The notes: a model not told the origin generated them from the sequence alone. 64,000 nucleotides of DNA from Pseudochrobactrum kiredjianiae (GCF_030362795.1 NZ_JAUCBM010000016.1:1-64000); one strand, 5' to 3'; shown: positions 8,605-17,495, counted from the stretch's first letter. Numbers and translations are program-made.

Positions 8605-10782
8605 ATGATGTGTATGGCTCAGGAAAAGAACCCGTCCGCTTGGGCGGCAGCACTTGGTGTGATTGCTAACCATCACGGAATGCCCGTGTCGAACGATATG
8701 ATAAGCCGCGCCTTCGTTTGGTCCGCGGCTAAAACTTTTGAAGACAATGTGGTTCAGGCGGCCAAAAGGCTCGGGCTGACTGCGGTTTTCAGCAAGACCA
8801 ATCTGTATGCTCTGCCGGTCTTTGCATTTCCTATCGTTGCCGGTCTTAAAGAAGGCGGCGCAACAATTATTGCTGCTGTCGGTGAAGAAGAAATTACATG
8901 CGTTAATGTCGATCAGGCTGAGGCGATTGAATGGAAAATCGCCCGCGAGGATGCGGATAAGTATTTAACCGGAACTTTCCTGCTGGTTTCCGCGAAAAAG
9001 GCGGTCAAAGATGCGCGTCTTGCGCGGCATTTGTCCAATTATAAAGGCTCGTGGTTCTGGTCGATGCTTCTGGCTGATAAGCGCCGGCATTTTGAAATCG
9101 CTGTTGCTTCGTTTATTGCAAATCTGCTGGCGCTTGGTAGCGCCTTGTTCGGGATGCAGGTCTGGGATCGTGTGGTTCCGGCGCAATCCGTGCCGACGCT
9201 CTGGGTACTGGCATCCGGCGTTATCATGGCGGTTTTGCTTGAGTATGCGTTGAAAATTTCGCGCATGAAGCTTGCCGATATGATCGGTAAAAAAGTCGAC
9301 TTAACGATTTCGAGTATGTTCTTTGCGCGCGCGCTGGATATCCGCAATGATGCGCGACCGAAATCGACCGGCTCTTTCATCGCACAGTTGCGTGAAACAG
9401 AAACAATCCGTGAGTCTCTCGGCTCCAGCACACTGACGGCGGCGATTGATATGCCATTCGCTATTGTCTTCCTGTTTGTGATCTGGATGATCGGCGGCCC
9501 GCTGATCCTTATGGTGGCGCTTGCTCTGCCGCTGATCATCATTCCGGGCTTGCTGCTGCAAATCCCGCTGGCAAAATTGTCCAATGTAACCGCGCAGGAA
9601 AGCGCGTTGCGCCATGCGATCCTTGTGGAGTCCATTGAAGGGATTGAAGATATCAAAGCTTTGCAGGCTGAGCGTCGTTTTCACCGTTTGTGGGATCGTT
9701 ATTCGCAGGCCTCATCGGTAACAGCAACCAAGCAAAAGCAACTTATCTCAATGTATGTCTACTGGATCCAGTCAGTTCAGCAGCTGGCCTATGTTATGGT
9801 GATTGTGGCTGGTGTTTACATGGTTCTTGCCGGTGATATGACCACCGGTGGTGTGATTGGCTGTAGTATGCTGACTGGTCGTGCCTTGTCGCCATTTGCA
9901 CAGCTTGCTCAGATTTTCACACGCTGGCAGTCGGCTAAAACCGCGAAAAAAGGTCTTGATGATCTTTTGGAAAAACCAATTGATCACCCGACCGGCGCAG
10001 AGCGTATGCGCCGCGCACATATTGCCGGTGAATATGAACTGACCGGCGTTGAATTTGGTTATGATCCTGAAGCCGCTGCCAATCTGCGTATTGGCAATAT
10101 CCGTATCAAGGCGGGTGAACGTGTGGCTCTGGTTGGTCGTAATGGTGCCGGAAAAACCACTCTGCTGAAGCTGCTTGGTGCTGCTTTGCCTGCGCAAAAG
10201 GGCGCTATCGTGCTGGATAAGGCCAATATTCAGCATATCGATACCAATGATGTGCGTAATAAAGTGAGCTTGCTGACACAGGAAAGCCGTCTGTTCCACG
10301 GCTCCATTCAGGAAAATATCCAGATCGGGTCCCCTCTGGCAACGCGTGCGCAATTCGATGAGGCGCTGTCCATTAGTGGCGCCGGACAGATTGTCCGCAC
10401 CCTGTCCAAAGGTCTGGAAACAACGGTGATGGAAGGCGGATCGGGGCTGTCCGGTGGGCAGAAACAAGCGATTATGCTGGCCAGAACTTTGTTGCGTGAT
10501 CCGTCGATTGTGCTGCTTGATGAACCGACATCCGCAATGGATGAAGCATCAGAAAAGCAGTTTATCAAAGAGATCAAGCCATGGATGGAAGAACGCACAG
10601 TGGTGATCGCCACCCATCGTCCGGCAATTCTTGAGCTGGTGGACAGAATTATCGTGATGGAGCGTGGTCGGGTTATTATTGATGACAAGAAAGACGTTGT
10701 GCTGGCGCGGTTGCAAGGTGCAGCTGTGGCAGACATGCCGCAGAAAACAGCGCAAATTGTACAACTGAAGTCAGCGGAGTAA
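8605..10782 (+). CDS. Type I secretion ABC exporter (HlyB/LapB-like)
   Basis: Fused membrane/ATPase subunit (725 residues) of a type I secretion system, expected in the inner membrane to power export of the upstream adhesin. Residues about 10-130 resemble a C39 peptidase domain, but the catalytic Cys is absent (AWAAALGVIANHHG where C39 enzymes carry the active-site Cys). It is therefore a C39-like substrate-docking domain rather than a protease. The transmembrane domain spans about 155-430. The ATPase domain has Walker A GRNGAGKT near residue 510, signature LSGGQKQ near 615, Walker B IVLLDEPTSAMD near 637 and the switch His in ATHRP near 669. An alternative start is ATG at 8614. The stop lies 6 bases before the adaptor gene, so the two are surely co-transcribed. 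Confidence 0.95.
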   Translation: MMCMAQEKNPSAWAAALGVIANHHGMPVSNDMISRAFVWSAAKTFEDNVVQAAKRLGLTAVFSKTNLYALPVFAFPIVAGLKEGGATIIAAVGEEEITCVNVDQAEAIEWKIAREDADKYLTGTFLLVSAKKAVKDARLARHLSNYKGSWFWSMLLADKRRHFEIAVASFIANLLALGSALFGMQVWDRVVPAQSVPTLWVLASGVIMAVLLEYALKISRMKLADMIGKKVDLTISSMFFARALDIRNDARPKSTGSFIAQLRETETIRESLGSSTLTAAIDMPFAIVFLFVIWMIGGPLILMVALALPLIIIPGLLLQIPLAKLSNVTAQESALRHAILVESIEGIEDIKALQAERRFHRLWDRYSQASSVTATKQKQLISMYVYWIQSVQQLAYVMVIVAGVYMVLAGDMTTGGVIGCSMLTGRALSPFAQLAQIFTRWQSAKTAKKGLDDLLEKPIDHPTGAERMRRAHIAGEYELTGVEFGYDPEAAANLRIGNIRIKAGERVALVGRNGAGKTTLLKLLGAALPAQKGAIVLDKANIQHIDTNDVRNKVSLLTQESRLFHGSIQENIQIGSPLATRAQFDEALSISGAGQIVRTLSKGLETTVMEGGSGLSGGQKQAIMLARTLLRDPSIVLLDEPTSAMDEASEKQFIKEIKPWMEERTVVIATHRPAILELVDRIIVMERGRVIIDDKKDVVLARLQGAAVADMPQKTAQIVQLKSAE

Positions 10783-10788
10783 TTTTAA

Positions 10789-11976
10789 ATGTCGCAAACA
10801 GTTGAAGGCTCCGATCTTTATCATCAACCTAGTCTGCTGCCGGAAAGCCGTCGTCCTTCCATCGTGGTCTGGATGAGCTTTGTCGCAGTCGGCGCTTTGC
10901 TGCTCTGGGCATATTTTGCGCCACTGGAAGAAATTGCTGCCGGTAATGGCAAGATCATTCCATCTTCGCGCGCGCAGATGATCCAGTCTCTGGAAGGCGG
11001 TATCCTGTCCGAATTGCAAGTGCAGGAAGGCGATATTGTCGAAAAAGGGCAAAGGCTGGCCGTGCTGGATGATACGCGTTTTCGTGCTTCCTATGGTGAA
11101 CTGGATTCCAAAATTCTGTCGCTTGAAGCTGCTGCTGCGCGGCTGCGCTCACAGATGAATGGCGGAGAGCTGATTTTTCCGGAGAGTGTGAAAGGTGAAA
11201 AAGACCTGATGGACCGCGAGCAGCGGTTGTTTGACAGCCAGCGTGATACGCTGAATGCCAATCTCTCAAGCCTGAAGGAATCTTTTGCATTGACGTCCCG
11301 CGAACTGAAACTAACGGAACCGTTGGTCGCTAAAGGAGCAGCGAGTGAGGTGGAAGTCATTCGTCTACGCCAGCAGATGGTTGAGCTTGACCGCAAGATG
11401 AAAGAGCTGGAAAACCAGTTTCAGGTTACTGCGCGTGAAAGCTATTCCAAAACGATGGCGGAGCTGGATTCACAGGTGAAGCTGAATGTCGGGCGCATGG
11501 ATCAGCTTGCCCGCACGATTATTACAGCACCGGTGCGCGGTATTGTTAAAGATATTGATGTGACCACAGTCGGTGGCGTTATTGCGCCCGGCGGTACAAT
11601 TATGGAAATCGTGCCGATTGAAGAACAGCTGGTGGTGGAAGCCCGTGTAAACCCGCGTGATATTGCGTTTATCCGGCCGGGCATGGTGGCCGCCGTTAAA
11701 CTCACGGCCTATGATTATTCGATCTATGGCGGCTTGTGGGGCAAGGTAGAGCGCATATCGCCGGATACACTCGTGGATGAGATTGATAAGCGTATTATCT
11801 ATTACCGTGTTTACGTCAAAACGGATAATTCATCCCTGAAAACACCCGATGGGGTGGAGCATCCGATTATTCCAGGGATGGTGGCATCAGTGGAATTCAG
11901 AACCGGCACAAAGACAGTTCTGCAATATCTGGTTAAGCCGCTGAACAAGATGGGTGAAGCACTCCGTGAAAGATAA
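10789..11976 (+). CDS. HlyD-family membrane fusion protein (type I secretion adaptor)
   Basis: Periplasmic adaptor (395 residues) that would link the exporter to the outer membrane channel. There is a cytoplasmic N-terminus of about 23 residues, one membrane helix (about 24-44, VVWMSFVAVGALLLWAYFAP), then the biotinyl-lipoyl half-motif GNGKIIPSSRAQMIQSLEGG. A long helical hairpin follows at about 100-235 (many Leu/Glu/Lys heptads), then the second lipoyl half ITAPVRGIVKDIDVTTVGGV and a C-terminal beta-barrel region. Size and order match HlyD/LapC proteins. The ribosome binding site GGAG lies 9 bases before the ATG, in the tail of the exporter gene. The operon ends at the terminator just downstream. 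Confidence 0.95.
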   Translation: MSQTVEGSDLYHQPSLLPESRRPSIVVWMSFVAVGALLLWAYFAPLEEIAAGNGKIIPSSRAQMIQSLEGGILSELQVQEGDIVEKGQRLAVLDDTRFRASYGELDSKILSLEAAAARLRSQMNGGELIFPESVKGEKDLMDREQRLFDSQRDTLNANLSSLKESFALTSRELKLTEPLVAKGAASEVEVIRLRQQMVELDRKMKELENQFQVTARESYSKTMAELDSQVKLNVGRMDQLARTIITAPVRGIVKDIDVTTVGGVIAPGGTIMEIVPIEEQLVVEARVNPRDIAFIRPGMVAAVKLTAYDYSIYGGLWGKVERISPDTLVDEIDKRIIYYRVYVKTDNSSLKTPDGVEHPIIPGMVASVEFRTGTKTVLQYLVKPLNKMGEALRER

Positions 11977-11988
11977 TTGATCCTATAA

Positions 11989-12022
11989 ACGGCCTGAAAA
12001 ACACTTCAGGCCGTTTTGTTTT
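11989..12022 (+). terminator. Rho-independent terminator after the adaptor gene
   Basis: Stem ACGGCCTGAA (11989-11998) pairs with TTCAGGCCGT (12005-12014), loop of 6 bases, followed by TTTGTTTTG. It separates exporter and adaptor from the TolC-like gene, which must therefore have its own promoter in the AT-rich stretch 12023-12170. Confidence 0.88.
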
Positions 12023-12173
12023 GTAAGTATATTTTATTATATTTTGCCTGTTATTTTTATAGGCGTACTTTTGGTTATCATCATTGTATTCGCATAAGCG
12101 TATATTATCGAAAGATTAACCATAACAATCAAATGTCGGAATTCTAAACAATGACGTTTGATTGGAATGACTT

Positions 12174-13814
12174 GTGCAAATCCCTGTCTCAGCCTTTGGT
12201 GTGATAGCGTTCACGCTTATATCGGGAACTTTCTTGACTGAGAGCCGCGCGACAGATGTGGCTGCCTATCAGGACTGGGTGCTGAGGGGCATGCTCAGCG
12301 AGAACTACAAGTCTGATCCCGCCATCCGGCAGGTCGTTGCCAAGCCGTGGCAGTCATTTCAAAAATCAGCGCTCGCATCCGCATCAGAGACAAGCAGCTT
12401 TCAGTTGCCATCCCGTAGCACAACGCTGGCTATGCTGCCGGAAGCCGATGTAAAAGCTGCTGAAACAAAGCCTGCAGACAAGAATAACGCGGATACAAAA
12501 CTGACAGATAAAACAACGAAAGAGGCGCAGGATAAAACCGTATTGGAAGCAAGTGCTGATGATAAGACTGCTTCAGATAAGGCCACATTGCTGCCGTTGA
12601 TGCCGCGACATGTTATCCAGTCAAACAAAGCACTGGCTGTGGGAACTGCTATCCAGAAAGCCATTGGTCGTCATCCGGATATCGTCACGGCGCAGTCCCT
12701 TGAAGGGCGTGAAAAGGCCAATGTTTTGGTTGCCCAATCTACACAATATCCGCAGGTCTCTTTTGGCAGTGGTGTCGGGAGCAGTTTTAAAAATGATAAA
12801 GCCAGTGGTAACATTTCACATTCTGTCGGCTTGAATGCGGAGCAGCTTGTTTATGATTTCGGGCGCTCAAAAAATATCATCAGAGCTGCCAAAAGCAACG
12901 AGGTACGCGCCAGAGCAGAGATTGATGTAACCAGTGAGCGCGTTGCTGCGGAAGTGGCAACGGCGTTTATCACAGCTCAGCGTGCGCAGATGCTGAAAGA
13001 ATCCGCAGAGGATAGTCTGGCTTCGTTGCAGCGTATGAGAGATATTATTAAACTTCGCTCTGATAGCGGCGTGTCAGATCAGGCCGATCTTGTATTAGCG
13101 AATGTGCGTGTTGATGGTGCAGAATCGGACCTGATTGGCGCTACTGCCTCTGAACAGGCCGCACGTTCAAATCTTATCAGTCTGATTGGTGGTAGTTATC
13201 AGGGATTGAAAGTGGTTGATCCGCTGCTTGAGAGTATTGACCGGTCGCTGAAACGCAGCATGATCGATAAACATCCAAGCATCGTGGCTGCATTACAGGA
13301 AGTAGAAGCAACAAAATATCAGCTGAATGCTGAAAAAGCGTCTTACTATCCGAGTGTGAGTGTTGCTGGTTCTTATTCCTATGATCCGGGAAAAGGGGAC
13401 ACCAGCTCGAATGTGATGCTGTCGATAAAGGGTAATATTTATCAGGGTGGTGCCACGCGCGCGCGCGTAACGGCGGCGAATGATAATGAACGTGCAGCCC
13501 GCTATCGCGTGGATTCAATCCGCCTGACCAATACAACAATGTTTGATGCTTCTGTGGAAGAGGGTACGGGCGCTGCTTCTCAGCGACGTGTTGTTGAGCA
13601 GCAAATCAAACGGGCGATTGACTCGCGCGACCTGTTCTTTGAGCAGTATCAGCTTGGTAAGCGTTCCCTGACAGATCTCCTGAATTCGGATGCTGCAATT
13701 TATGGTGCAATCAACACCAAGATTGATATCGAATATCGCTATCGCGCAGCCATTATAAGAAAGGCACAAGCACTTGGTGTGTTGCGCAGCCGCCTGACCG
13801 GTGCGCAAATATAG
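12174..13814 (+). CDS. TolC-family outer membrane channel of the type I secretion system
   Basis: Outer membrane efflux protein (546 residues) expected to form the exit duct for the adhesin. Two OEP repeats occupy about residues 150-540, visible as long amphipathic helices (for example VRARAEIDVTSERVAAEVAT) and the repeated strand-turn pattern SVGLNAEQLVYDFGRS and MLSIKGNIYQGGATRARV. The start is a GTG, because no in-frame ATG lies upstream. The first 28 residues look like a weak signal peptide ending near ESRATD. A Lys/Asp/Thr-rich stretch (about residues 95-130) between signal and channel domain is unusual for TolC and probably unstructured. The gene is last in the secretion cluster but separated from it by a terminator. 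Confidence 0.9.
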   Translation: MQIPVSAFGVIAFTLISGTFLTESRATDVAAYQDWVLRGMLSENYKSDPAIRQVVAKPWQSFQKSALASASETSSFQLPSRSTTLAMLPEADVKAAETKPADKNNADTKLTDKTTKEAQDKTVLEASADDKTASDKATLLPLMPRHVIQSNKALAVGTAIQKAIGRHPDIVTAQSLEGREKANVLVAQSTQYPQVSFGSGVGSSFKNDKASGNISHSVGLNAEQLVYDFGRSKNIIRAAKSNEVRARAEIDVTSERVAAEVATAFITAQRAQMLKESAEDSLASLQRMRDIIKLRSDSGVSDQADLVLANVRVDGAESDLIGATASEQAARSNLISLIGGSYQGLKVVDPLLESIDRSLKRSMIDKHPSIVAALQEVEATKYQLNAEKASYYPSVSVAGSYSYDPGKGDTSSNVMLSIKGNIYQGGATRARVTAANDNERAARYRVDSIRLTNTTMFDASVEEGTGAASQRRVVEQQIKRAIDSRDLFFEQYQLGKRSLTDLLNSDAAIYGAINTKIDIEYRYRAAIIRKAQALGVLRSRLTGAQI

Positions 13815-13825
13815 GCTTATTGTTT

Positions 13826-14425
13826 TTAGCCCGGCAGATTGAAAAGCACCATGATCCAGACGACTTGTGATGCAAGTGCGGCAATAACATAGATCAGGTC
13901 ATAGCGCTCCGAGCGAAACAGTAGGCCACCTGCAGCACCGGCAATCAGGAAAGCTTGACGTATCGGATATAAAATTCCGTAATGTTCGTAATATTGCTTT
14001 CCTTTGATGAAAGTATCCAGACTATCGATCGTGAACAGCGCCAGCAGAAGAATATAAAATCCTGTTTTTCGCTTCTGAAAATAGTCTTTGAACCCCTGAT
14101 ATTCTGTCAGCTGATCCGGAAACAGCATGGCCGCCAGCATCACAAAGATGATGGAATAAGATATCAGCAGGAAATAGAGTGTAAATGTCCAGATTTTGAT
14201 CTGGGAAAGCGCAAACTCGAACCACCAGAAATGAAGAATAAACAGAAAAATACAGATGACCCAGGCAAAATGTATCAGATAGATTTTGTCTTTGCCCGGA
14301 TGCTGAATGAAGCGTGTTGATCCGCTGACCAGCCGCGCTACACTTAATCCTAAAATCATGCCGATGATAATGCGAATATGGACGAAGATTTCGTGCGTCT
14401 GCGGGATCAGTGTGTCAGCATTCAT
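13826..14425 (-). CDS. Conserved membrane protein of unknown function, six helices predicted
   Basis: A 199-residue, very hydrophobic protein with about six membrane-spanning segments: around residues 15-35, 48-68, 75-100, 122-140, 150-168 and 175-197. Short polar loops carry Lys/Arg clusters (HPGKDK, FQKRKTG, FRSERYD). I recognise no catalytic motif or transporter signature. It is convergent with the TolC-like gene, only 11 bases separating the stops, and has no obvious operon partner. The ATG at 14425 lacks a strong ribosome binding site. That it is a gene rests on length, hydrophobic periodicity and lack of a competing frame. Confidence 0.72.
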   Translation of the reverse strand: MNADTLIPQTHEIFVHIRIIIGMILGLSVARLVSGSTRFIQHPGKDKIYLIHFAWVICIFLFILHFWWFEFALSQIKIWTFTLYFLLISYSIIFVMLAAMLFPDQLTEYQGFKDYFQKRKTGFYILLLALFTIDSLDTFIKGKQYYEHYGILYPIRQAFLIAGAAGGLLFRSERYDLIYVIAALASQVVWIMVLFNLPG

Positions 14426-14616
14426 CTGATATCAATTCCATTGTTCTGATCATTAACTGCGTTTTGCGTCTGTTTTACTGATACTCTTGTGAAGTATGCA
14501 GATCAGTATAATAATATATCTGTTCCGGACTGTAAAACAGGCTCCGCTGAGACAGATTATGGCGGGGTAATTTTACATTTTCATTGCGTCCGGTAGTTTT
14601 GATCGGGGGAATTAAG

Positions 14617-15330
14617 ATGTTTCAAGCCTGTTTACAGCGTGTTTTTTTTATCGCTGGTCTCGCTATCAGTACATTTTTTTTGACAGCTGACAGAGATGTC
14701 GCTCAGGCGGCTGCGAGTGGTGCAGATTGCAGCACTTCGCGAACTCAATCTGAAATGACCGCCTGTTTGGGCAACGATGCCAAAAACGCAGATGCGCTTT
14801 TGAACAAGAATTATCAAACTCTGATGAAACAGCTAGGCGCGAAGGATAAAACCAATTTGCGTGACGCTCAGCGTGCGTGGATTGTTTATCGTGACAAAGA
14901 ATGCGCATTCAGAACAGCACCTTATCAGGATGGCTCTGTTGCTCCGTCTTTGATCGCTGCTTGCGTTACAGCACTCACCAGTCAGCGCATTCTTGACCTG
15001 CGGGTACAGTTGAATTGCGAGGAGGGGGATTTGTCCTGTGTGCCGCATAAACAGGCTGACGCTGATAAAGCCGTAAAGCCATCTCAGCCGGCCACAGCCC
15101 AAAAAACTGCAACGCAGAAACTGAGTGGCAATCTGGATAAGGGGACCTGCACACAAGCGATTGGTGCGGCAAAGGCGAAAGTGCTCGTTGACCGCTGTCT
15201 GGAAATGTCCGGTAGCAGCCACCCGCCATGCAATGCTGAAAATAGCTGCCGTATGATGATGGATGAAATTAAAAACGGATGCGAGCAGAGCGGAGCCGCA
15301 GCGCCGCAATATTGCAAAGACTATAAGTAA
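14617..15330 (+). CDS. Secreted LprI-like (DUF1311) protein with Cys-rich C-terminus
   Basis: Predicted periplasmic protein of 237 residues. A signal peptide (about 1-31, cleavage near AQAA) is followed by an LprI N-terminal domain (about 35-115). Its marks are DCSTSRTQSEMTACLGND, then LRDAQRAWIVYRDKECAF and four conserved cysteines. LprI-type domains are known as lysozyme inhibitors in mycobacteria, but many family members are uncharacterised. A Lys/Ala/Thr linker leads to a second Cys-rich segment (CTQAIGAAKAK, then RCLEM, PPCNAENSCRMMMDE, GCEQS, YCKDY) that I do not recognise. The ATG at 14617 is chosen over upstream in-frame codons because GGGGGAA sits 6 bases before it and the signal peptide then starts correctly. 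Confidence 0.82.
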   Translation: MFQACLQRVFFIAGLAISTFFLTADRDVAQAAASGADCSTSRTQSEMTACLGNDAKNADALLNKNYQTLMKQLGAKDKTNLRDAQRAWIVYRDKECAFRTAPYQDGSVAPSLIAACVTALTSQRILDLRVQLNCEEGDLSCVPHKQADADKAVKPSQPATAQKTATQKLSGNLDKGTCTQAIGAAKAKVLVDRCLEMSGSSHPPCNAENSCRMMMDEIKNGCEQSGAAAPQYCKDYK

Positions 15331-15340
15331 GCTGTTTTAC

Positions 15341-15404
15341 TAGAGCGCCGTGTGCCAGACTTGGCACACAAAGGTCGCTCGAACACTTTAAAATTATGCT
15401 TTAG
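15341..15404. repeat. Two-hairpin intergenic repeat, partial copy
   Basis: Hairpin with arms GTGTGCCA (15350-15357) and TGGCACAC (15362-15369) inside an outer TAGAGCG/CGCTCGA pairing, followed by AACACTTTAAAATTATGC. It is a shortened member of the family whose full copies are at 18513, 35451, 53173 and 55470. Confidence 0.85.
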
Positions 15405-15504
15405 CCGGTATCTGCAATCATTATTTTGAGGCAGTATAAATTCGGCACATCACCAATGAACTTGGTAACGATAATAATTTTCAAATTTTAAGGCTGGATC
15501 TGGA

Positions 15505-15579
15505 TGGTGGGCGTAACAGGGATTGAACCTGTGACCCCTACAATGTCAATGTAGTGCTCTCCCGCTGAGCTATACGCCC
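15505..15579 (-). tRNA. tRNA-Val(GAC)
   Basis: On the minus strand a 75-base cloverleaf including encoded CCA. The acceptor stem is GGGCGTA with TACGCCC, the D-arm carries AGCTCAGCGGGAGAGC, the anticodon stem CTACA/TGTAG encloses loop TTGACAT (anticodon GAC), and the T-arm contains GGTTCAATCC. Anticodon GAC reads GUC and GUU valine codons. Confidence 0.97.
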
Positions 15580-15592
15580 ATCCGATGACGCG

Positions 15593-15621
15593 CATACACC
15601 ATATTGGTTCGTGCGCGTCAA
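15593..15621 (-). promoter_or_regulatory. Likely promoter of tRNA-Val
   Basis: Minus strand: TTGACG (15616-15621), 17-base spacer, TGTATG (15593-15598), about 14 bases before the mature tRNA 5' end. The -35 box is good; the -10 box is weak. Confidence 0.5.
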
Positions 15622-15698
15622 TGCCCTTTTGAAGAATAAAGAGAAAAATCTTTGTTTTACCTGTTGTTTTTTAACAGGTTGGGCGGTTTGGCTTGAGA

Positions 15699-16061
15699 TC
15701 AGGCAGCCAACAGCATTTTTTCGATCTCGTTGACGAGATCACGCAGATGAAACGGCTTGGACAGAACCTTAGCTTCACGCGGTGCATGTGAATCAGGATT
15801 GAGAGCCACGGCAGCAAAACCGGTGATGAACATGACCTTCAGATCAGGATCAATCTCGGTTGCACGGCGCGCCAGTTCAATACCGTCCATTTCCGGCATC
15901 ACAATATCTGTCAGCAGCAAAGAGAATGGCTCTTCACGCAGGCGTTCATATGCGCTGGCCCCATTGTCAAAGTGGGTGACATGATAGCCCGCTTTTTCCA
16001 GTGCTTTCACCAGAAAACGGCGCATATCATTATCATCTTCAGCAAGCAGAATTCTTTTCAT
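15699..16061 (-). CDS. cpdR: CpdR single-domain response regulator
   Basis: Stand-alone receiver domain of 120 residues with acidic pocket AEDD (8-10), phospho-acceptor Asp52 in LLTDIVMPEMDG, conserved Thr in FITGFAA and Lys in LSKPFHL. The length and C-terminus match CpdR. In alphaproteobacteria CpdR, when unphosphorylated, primes the ClpXP protease to degrade cell-cycle regulators, and is controlled by the CckA-ChpT phosphorelay. The protein ends in LLAA, like other ClpXP substrates of this system. It sits divergently from N-formylglutamate amidohydrolase, an arrangement I recall from other Rhizobiales. Confidence 0.92.
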   Translation of the reverse strand: MKRILLAEDDNDMRRFLVKALEKAGYHVTHFDNGASAYERLREEPFSLLLTDIVMPEMDGIELARRATEIDPDLKVMFITGFAAVALNPDSHAPREAKVLSKPFHLRDLVNEIEKMLLAA

Positions 16062-16493
16062 TGGTCCGTCCGAATATCTGTACGCTCTTATATACGATAT
16101 ATTTTTATCCCCAGCACGATATTACGGTGATAAAATGACGATAAAAGCGATTCAATCTGATCCTATAAGACGCTGCTTTGGTAAATATCGGATGAATCAT
16201 TCATAATTATCTGTCCCGCCTTATTGTGCGGACAGGACAGACTGAGCATGTCTCAGATCTGCAGGCTTTGCGGAGCACAGTGCTTTAAAAAATCCCATAT
16301 AGAGCGCTTCATGAAATTGTCATGGGGGTGCATTGAAAATTATTGAGTTATGATAACGGAAACGCTGTTCACTATGATTTTATGAAGAAATATGACAATT
16401 CCGGCTTTGCTTTTCCTGATTATCAGCTAGGCTTGCCTGATACATGCAGCAGGGCTTAAGGCTGCACAACAGGAAGCGGATAAAAGACGGATA
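16062..16493. other. 432-base divergent intergenic region
   Basis: Shared upstream region of cpdR and the amidohydrolase gene. AT-rich blocks at both ends should hold the promoters, but I cannot assign clear boxes. A 25-codon frame (16382-16459) lacks a ribosome binding site. I see no further structure I can support. Confidence 0.5.
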
Positions 16494-17402
16494 ATGAGCC
16501 TGCAACGGGATTTTCAGACGGTGGTTCCCTTTGAAGTTTGCGCTCCGGCGCAGCAGCGCATTCCGTTTGTTTTCAATTCGCCCCATAGTGGCCATTACTA
16601 TCCGCCAGAATTTTTGCAGCAATCACGGCTTGATGCGCATGATATCCGTCAGTCTGAGGATTGCTATGTGGATGAATTATTCGCCTCAGCGGTGCCATTA
16701 GGGGCACCCTTGCTGCGGGCGCATTTTCCGCGTGCCTATCTGGATGTGAACCGCGAGCCATACGAACTTGATCCCAAAATGTTTGACCAGCCGGTGCCGT
16801 CCTATGCCAATATCCGCTCGGCACGGGTTGCTGGGGGCTTGGGTACGGTCGCTAAAATTGTCGGCGAGGGGCAGGATATCTACAAATCCCGCCTGCCGCT
16901 GCATGAGGCGATGGACAGGATTGAGACAATTTACAAGCCCTATCACCATCAGCTCGGGCAATTGCTGAGCGATACGCGGGCACAATTTGGCTATGCAGTA
17001 CTGATAGATTGTCACTCAATGCCCAGTGGTGTGGAATGGGGCGATCCGAATAGTCTGACCAATCAACCGGCTCGACCGGATTTTATTATCGGCGATCGTT
17101 TCGGACGCTCCTGTTCAGATGCCTTATCCTGGGCGGCAATCGAATTGCTGCAAAATATGGGTTATCATGTTGCGCATAATAAGCCCTATGCGGGGGGCTA
17201 TATTACCGAACATTACGGGCGGCCGCATCGCGACTTCCATGCTTTGCAGATCGAAATTAACCGTGCTCTTTATGTGAATGAAACCAGTCTGGAGCGTCTG
17301 GCCTCTTTTGCCATGCTGTATCGTGATCTGGCACAGTTTATGGCTGATCTGACAGCGCTGCCGGACTATGTATTCTTACGTCATCCGCAGGCGGCAGAGT
17401 AA
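16494..17402 (+). CDS. N-formylglutamate amidohydrolase family protein
   Basis: A 302-residue member of the N-formylglutamate amidohydrolase (FGase) family, which hydrolyses N-formyl-L-glutamate to glutamate and formate at the end of one histidine-degradation route. Family marks are PFVFNSPHSGHYYP near residue 22, the acidic and Arg-rich stretch AYLDVNREPYELD, VLIDCHSMPS near 172 and a C-terminal GGYITEHYGRPHRDFHALQIEI. The His and Glu residues there are the likely metal and substrate ligands. No other hut genes are nearby, so a role in histidine use is not supported by context and the true substrate may differ. The ATG at 16494 follows GGATA without a strong ribosome binding site. Confidence 0.88.
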   Translation: MSLQRDFQTVVPFEVCAPAQQRIPFVFNSPHSGHYYPPEFLQQSRLDAHDIRQSEDCYVDELFASAVPLGAPLLRAHFPRAYLDVNREPYELDPKMFDQPVPSYANIRSARVAGGLGTVAKIVGEGQDIYKSRLPLHEAMDRIETIYKPYHHQLGQLLSDTRAQFGYAVLIDCHSMPSGVEWGDPNSLTNQPARPDFIIGDRFGRSCSDALSWAAIELLQNMGYHVAHNKPYAGGYITEHYGRPHRDFHALQIEINRALYVNETSLERLASFAMLYRDLAQFMADLTALPDYVFLRHPQAAE

Positions 17403-17410
17403 AATCTGCA

Positions 17411-17490
17411 TAAAAAAAGACCGCACAAAAGTGCGGTCCAAAATCTAGGGAGGAAACGCCCTTGCGGGCGAAAACAGACATATTGTCCGT
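17411..17490 (-). ncRNA. Predicted SuhB/MmgR (alpha-r8) family trans-acting sRNA
   Basis: On the minus strand a compact sRNA of about 80 nt is predicted. A 5' hairpin (ACGGACA with TGTCTGT) is followed by a small GCCC/GGGC hairpin, then the unpaired CU-rich motif TTTCCTCCCTAGATTTTGG. It ends in a terminator hairpin GACCGCAC/GTGCGGTC (17419-17438) and seven T's. The CCTCCC stretch is complementary to Shine-Dalgarno sequences, typical of Hfq-dependent repressors. Position (between an N-formylglutamate amidohydrolase gene and an IMPase/SuhB-like gene), size and structure match Rfam suhB, called MmgR in Sinorhizobium, where it limits polyhydroxybutyrate accumulation. The family call is from memory; the terminator and promoter are visible in the sequence. 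Confidence 0.82.
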
Positions 17491-17495
17491 TAACC

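Noticed and set aside
16382-16459. 25-codon ORF before the N-formylglutamate amidohydrolase gene
   Set aside because: No ribosome binding site, ends 34 bases before the next gene with no coupling; likely chance.
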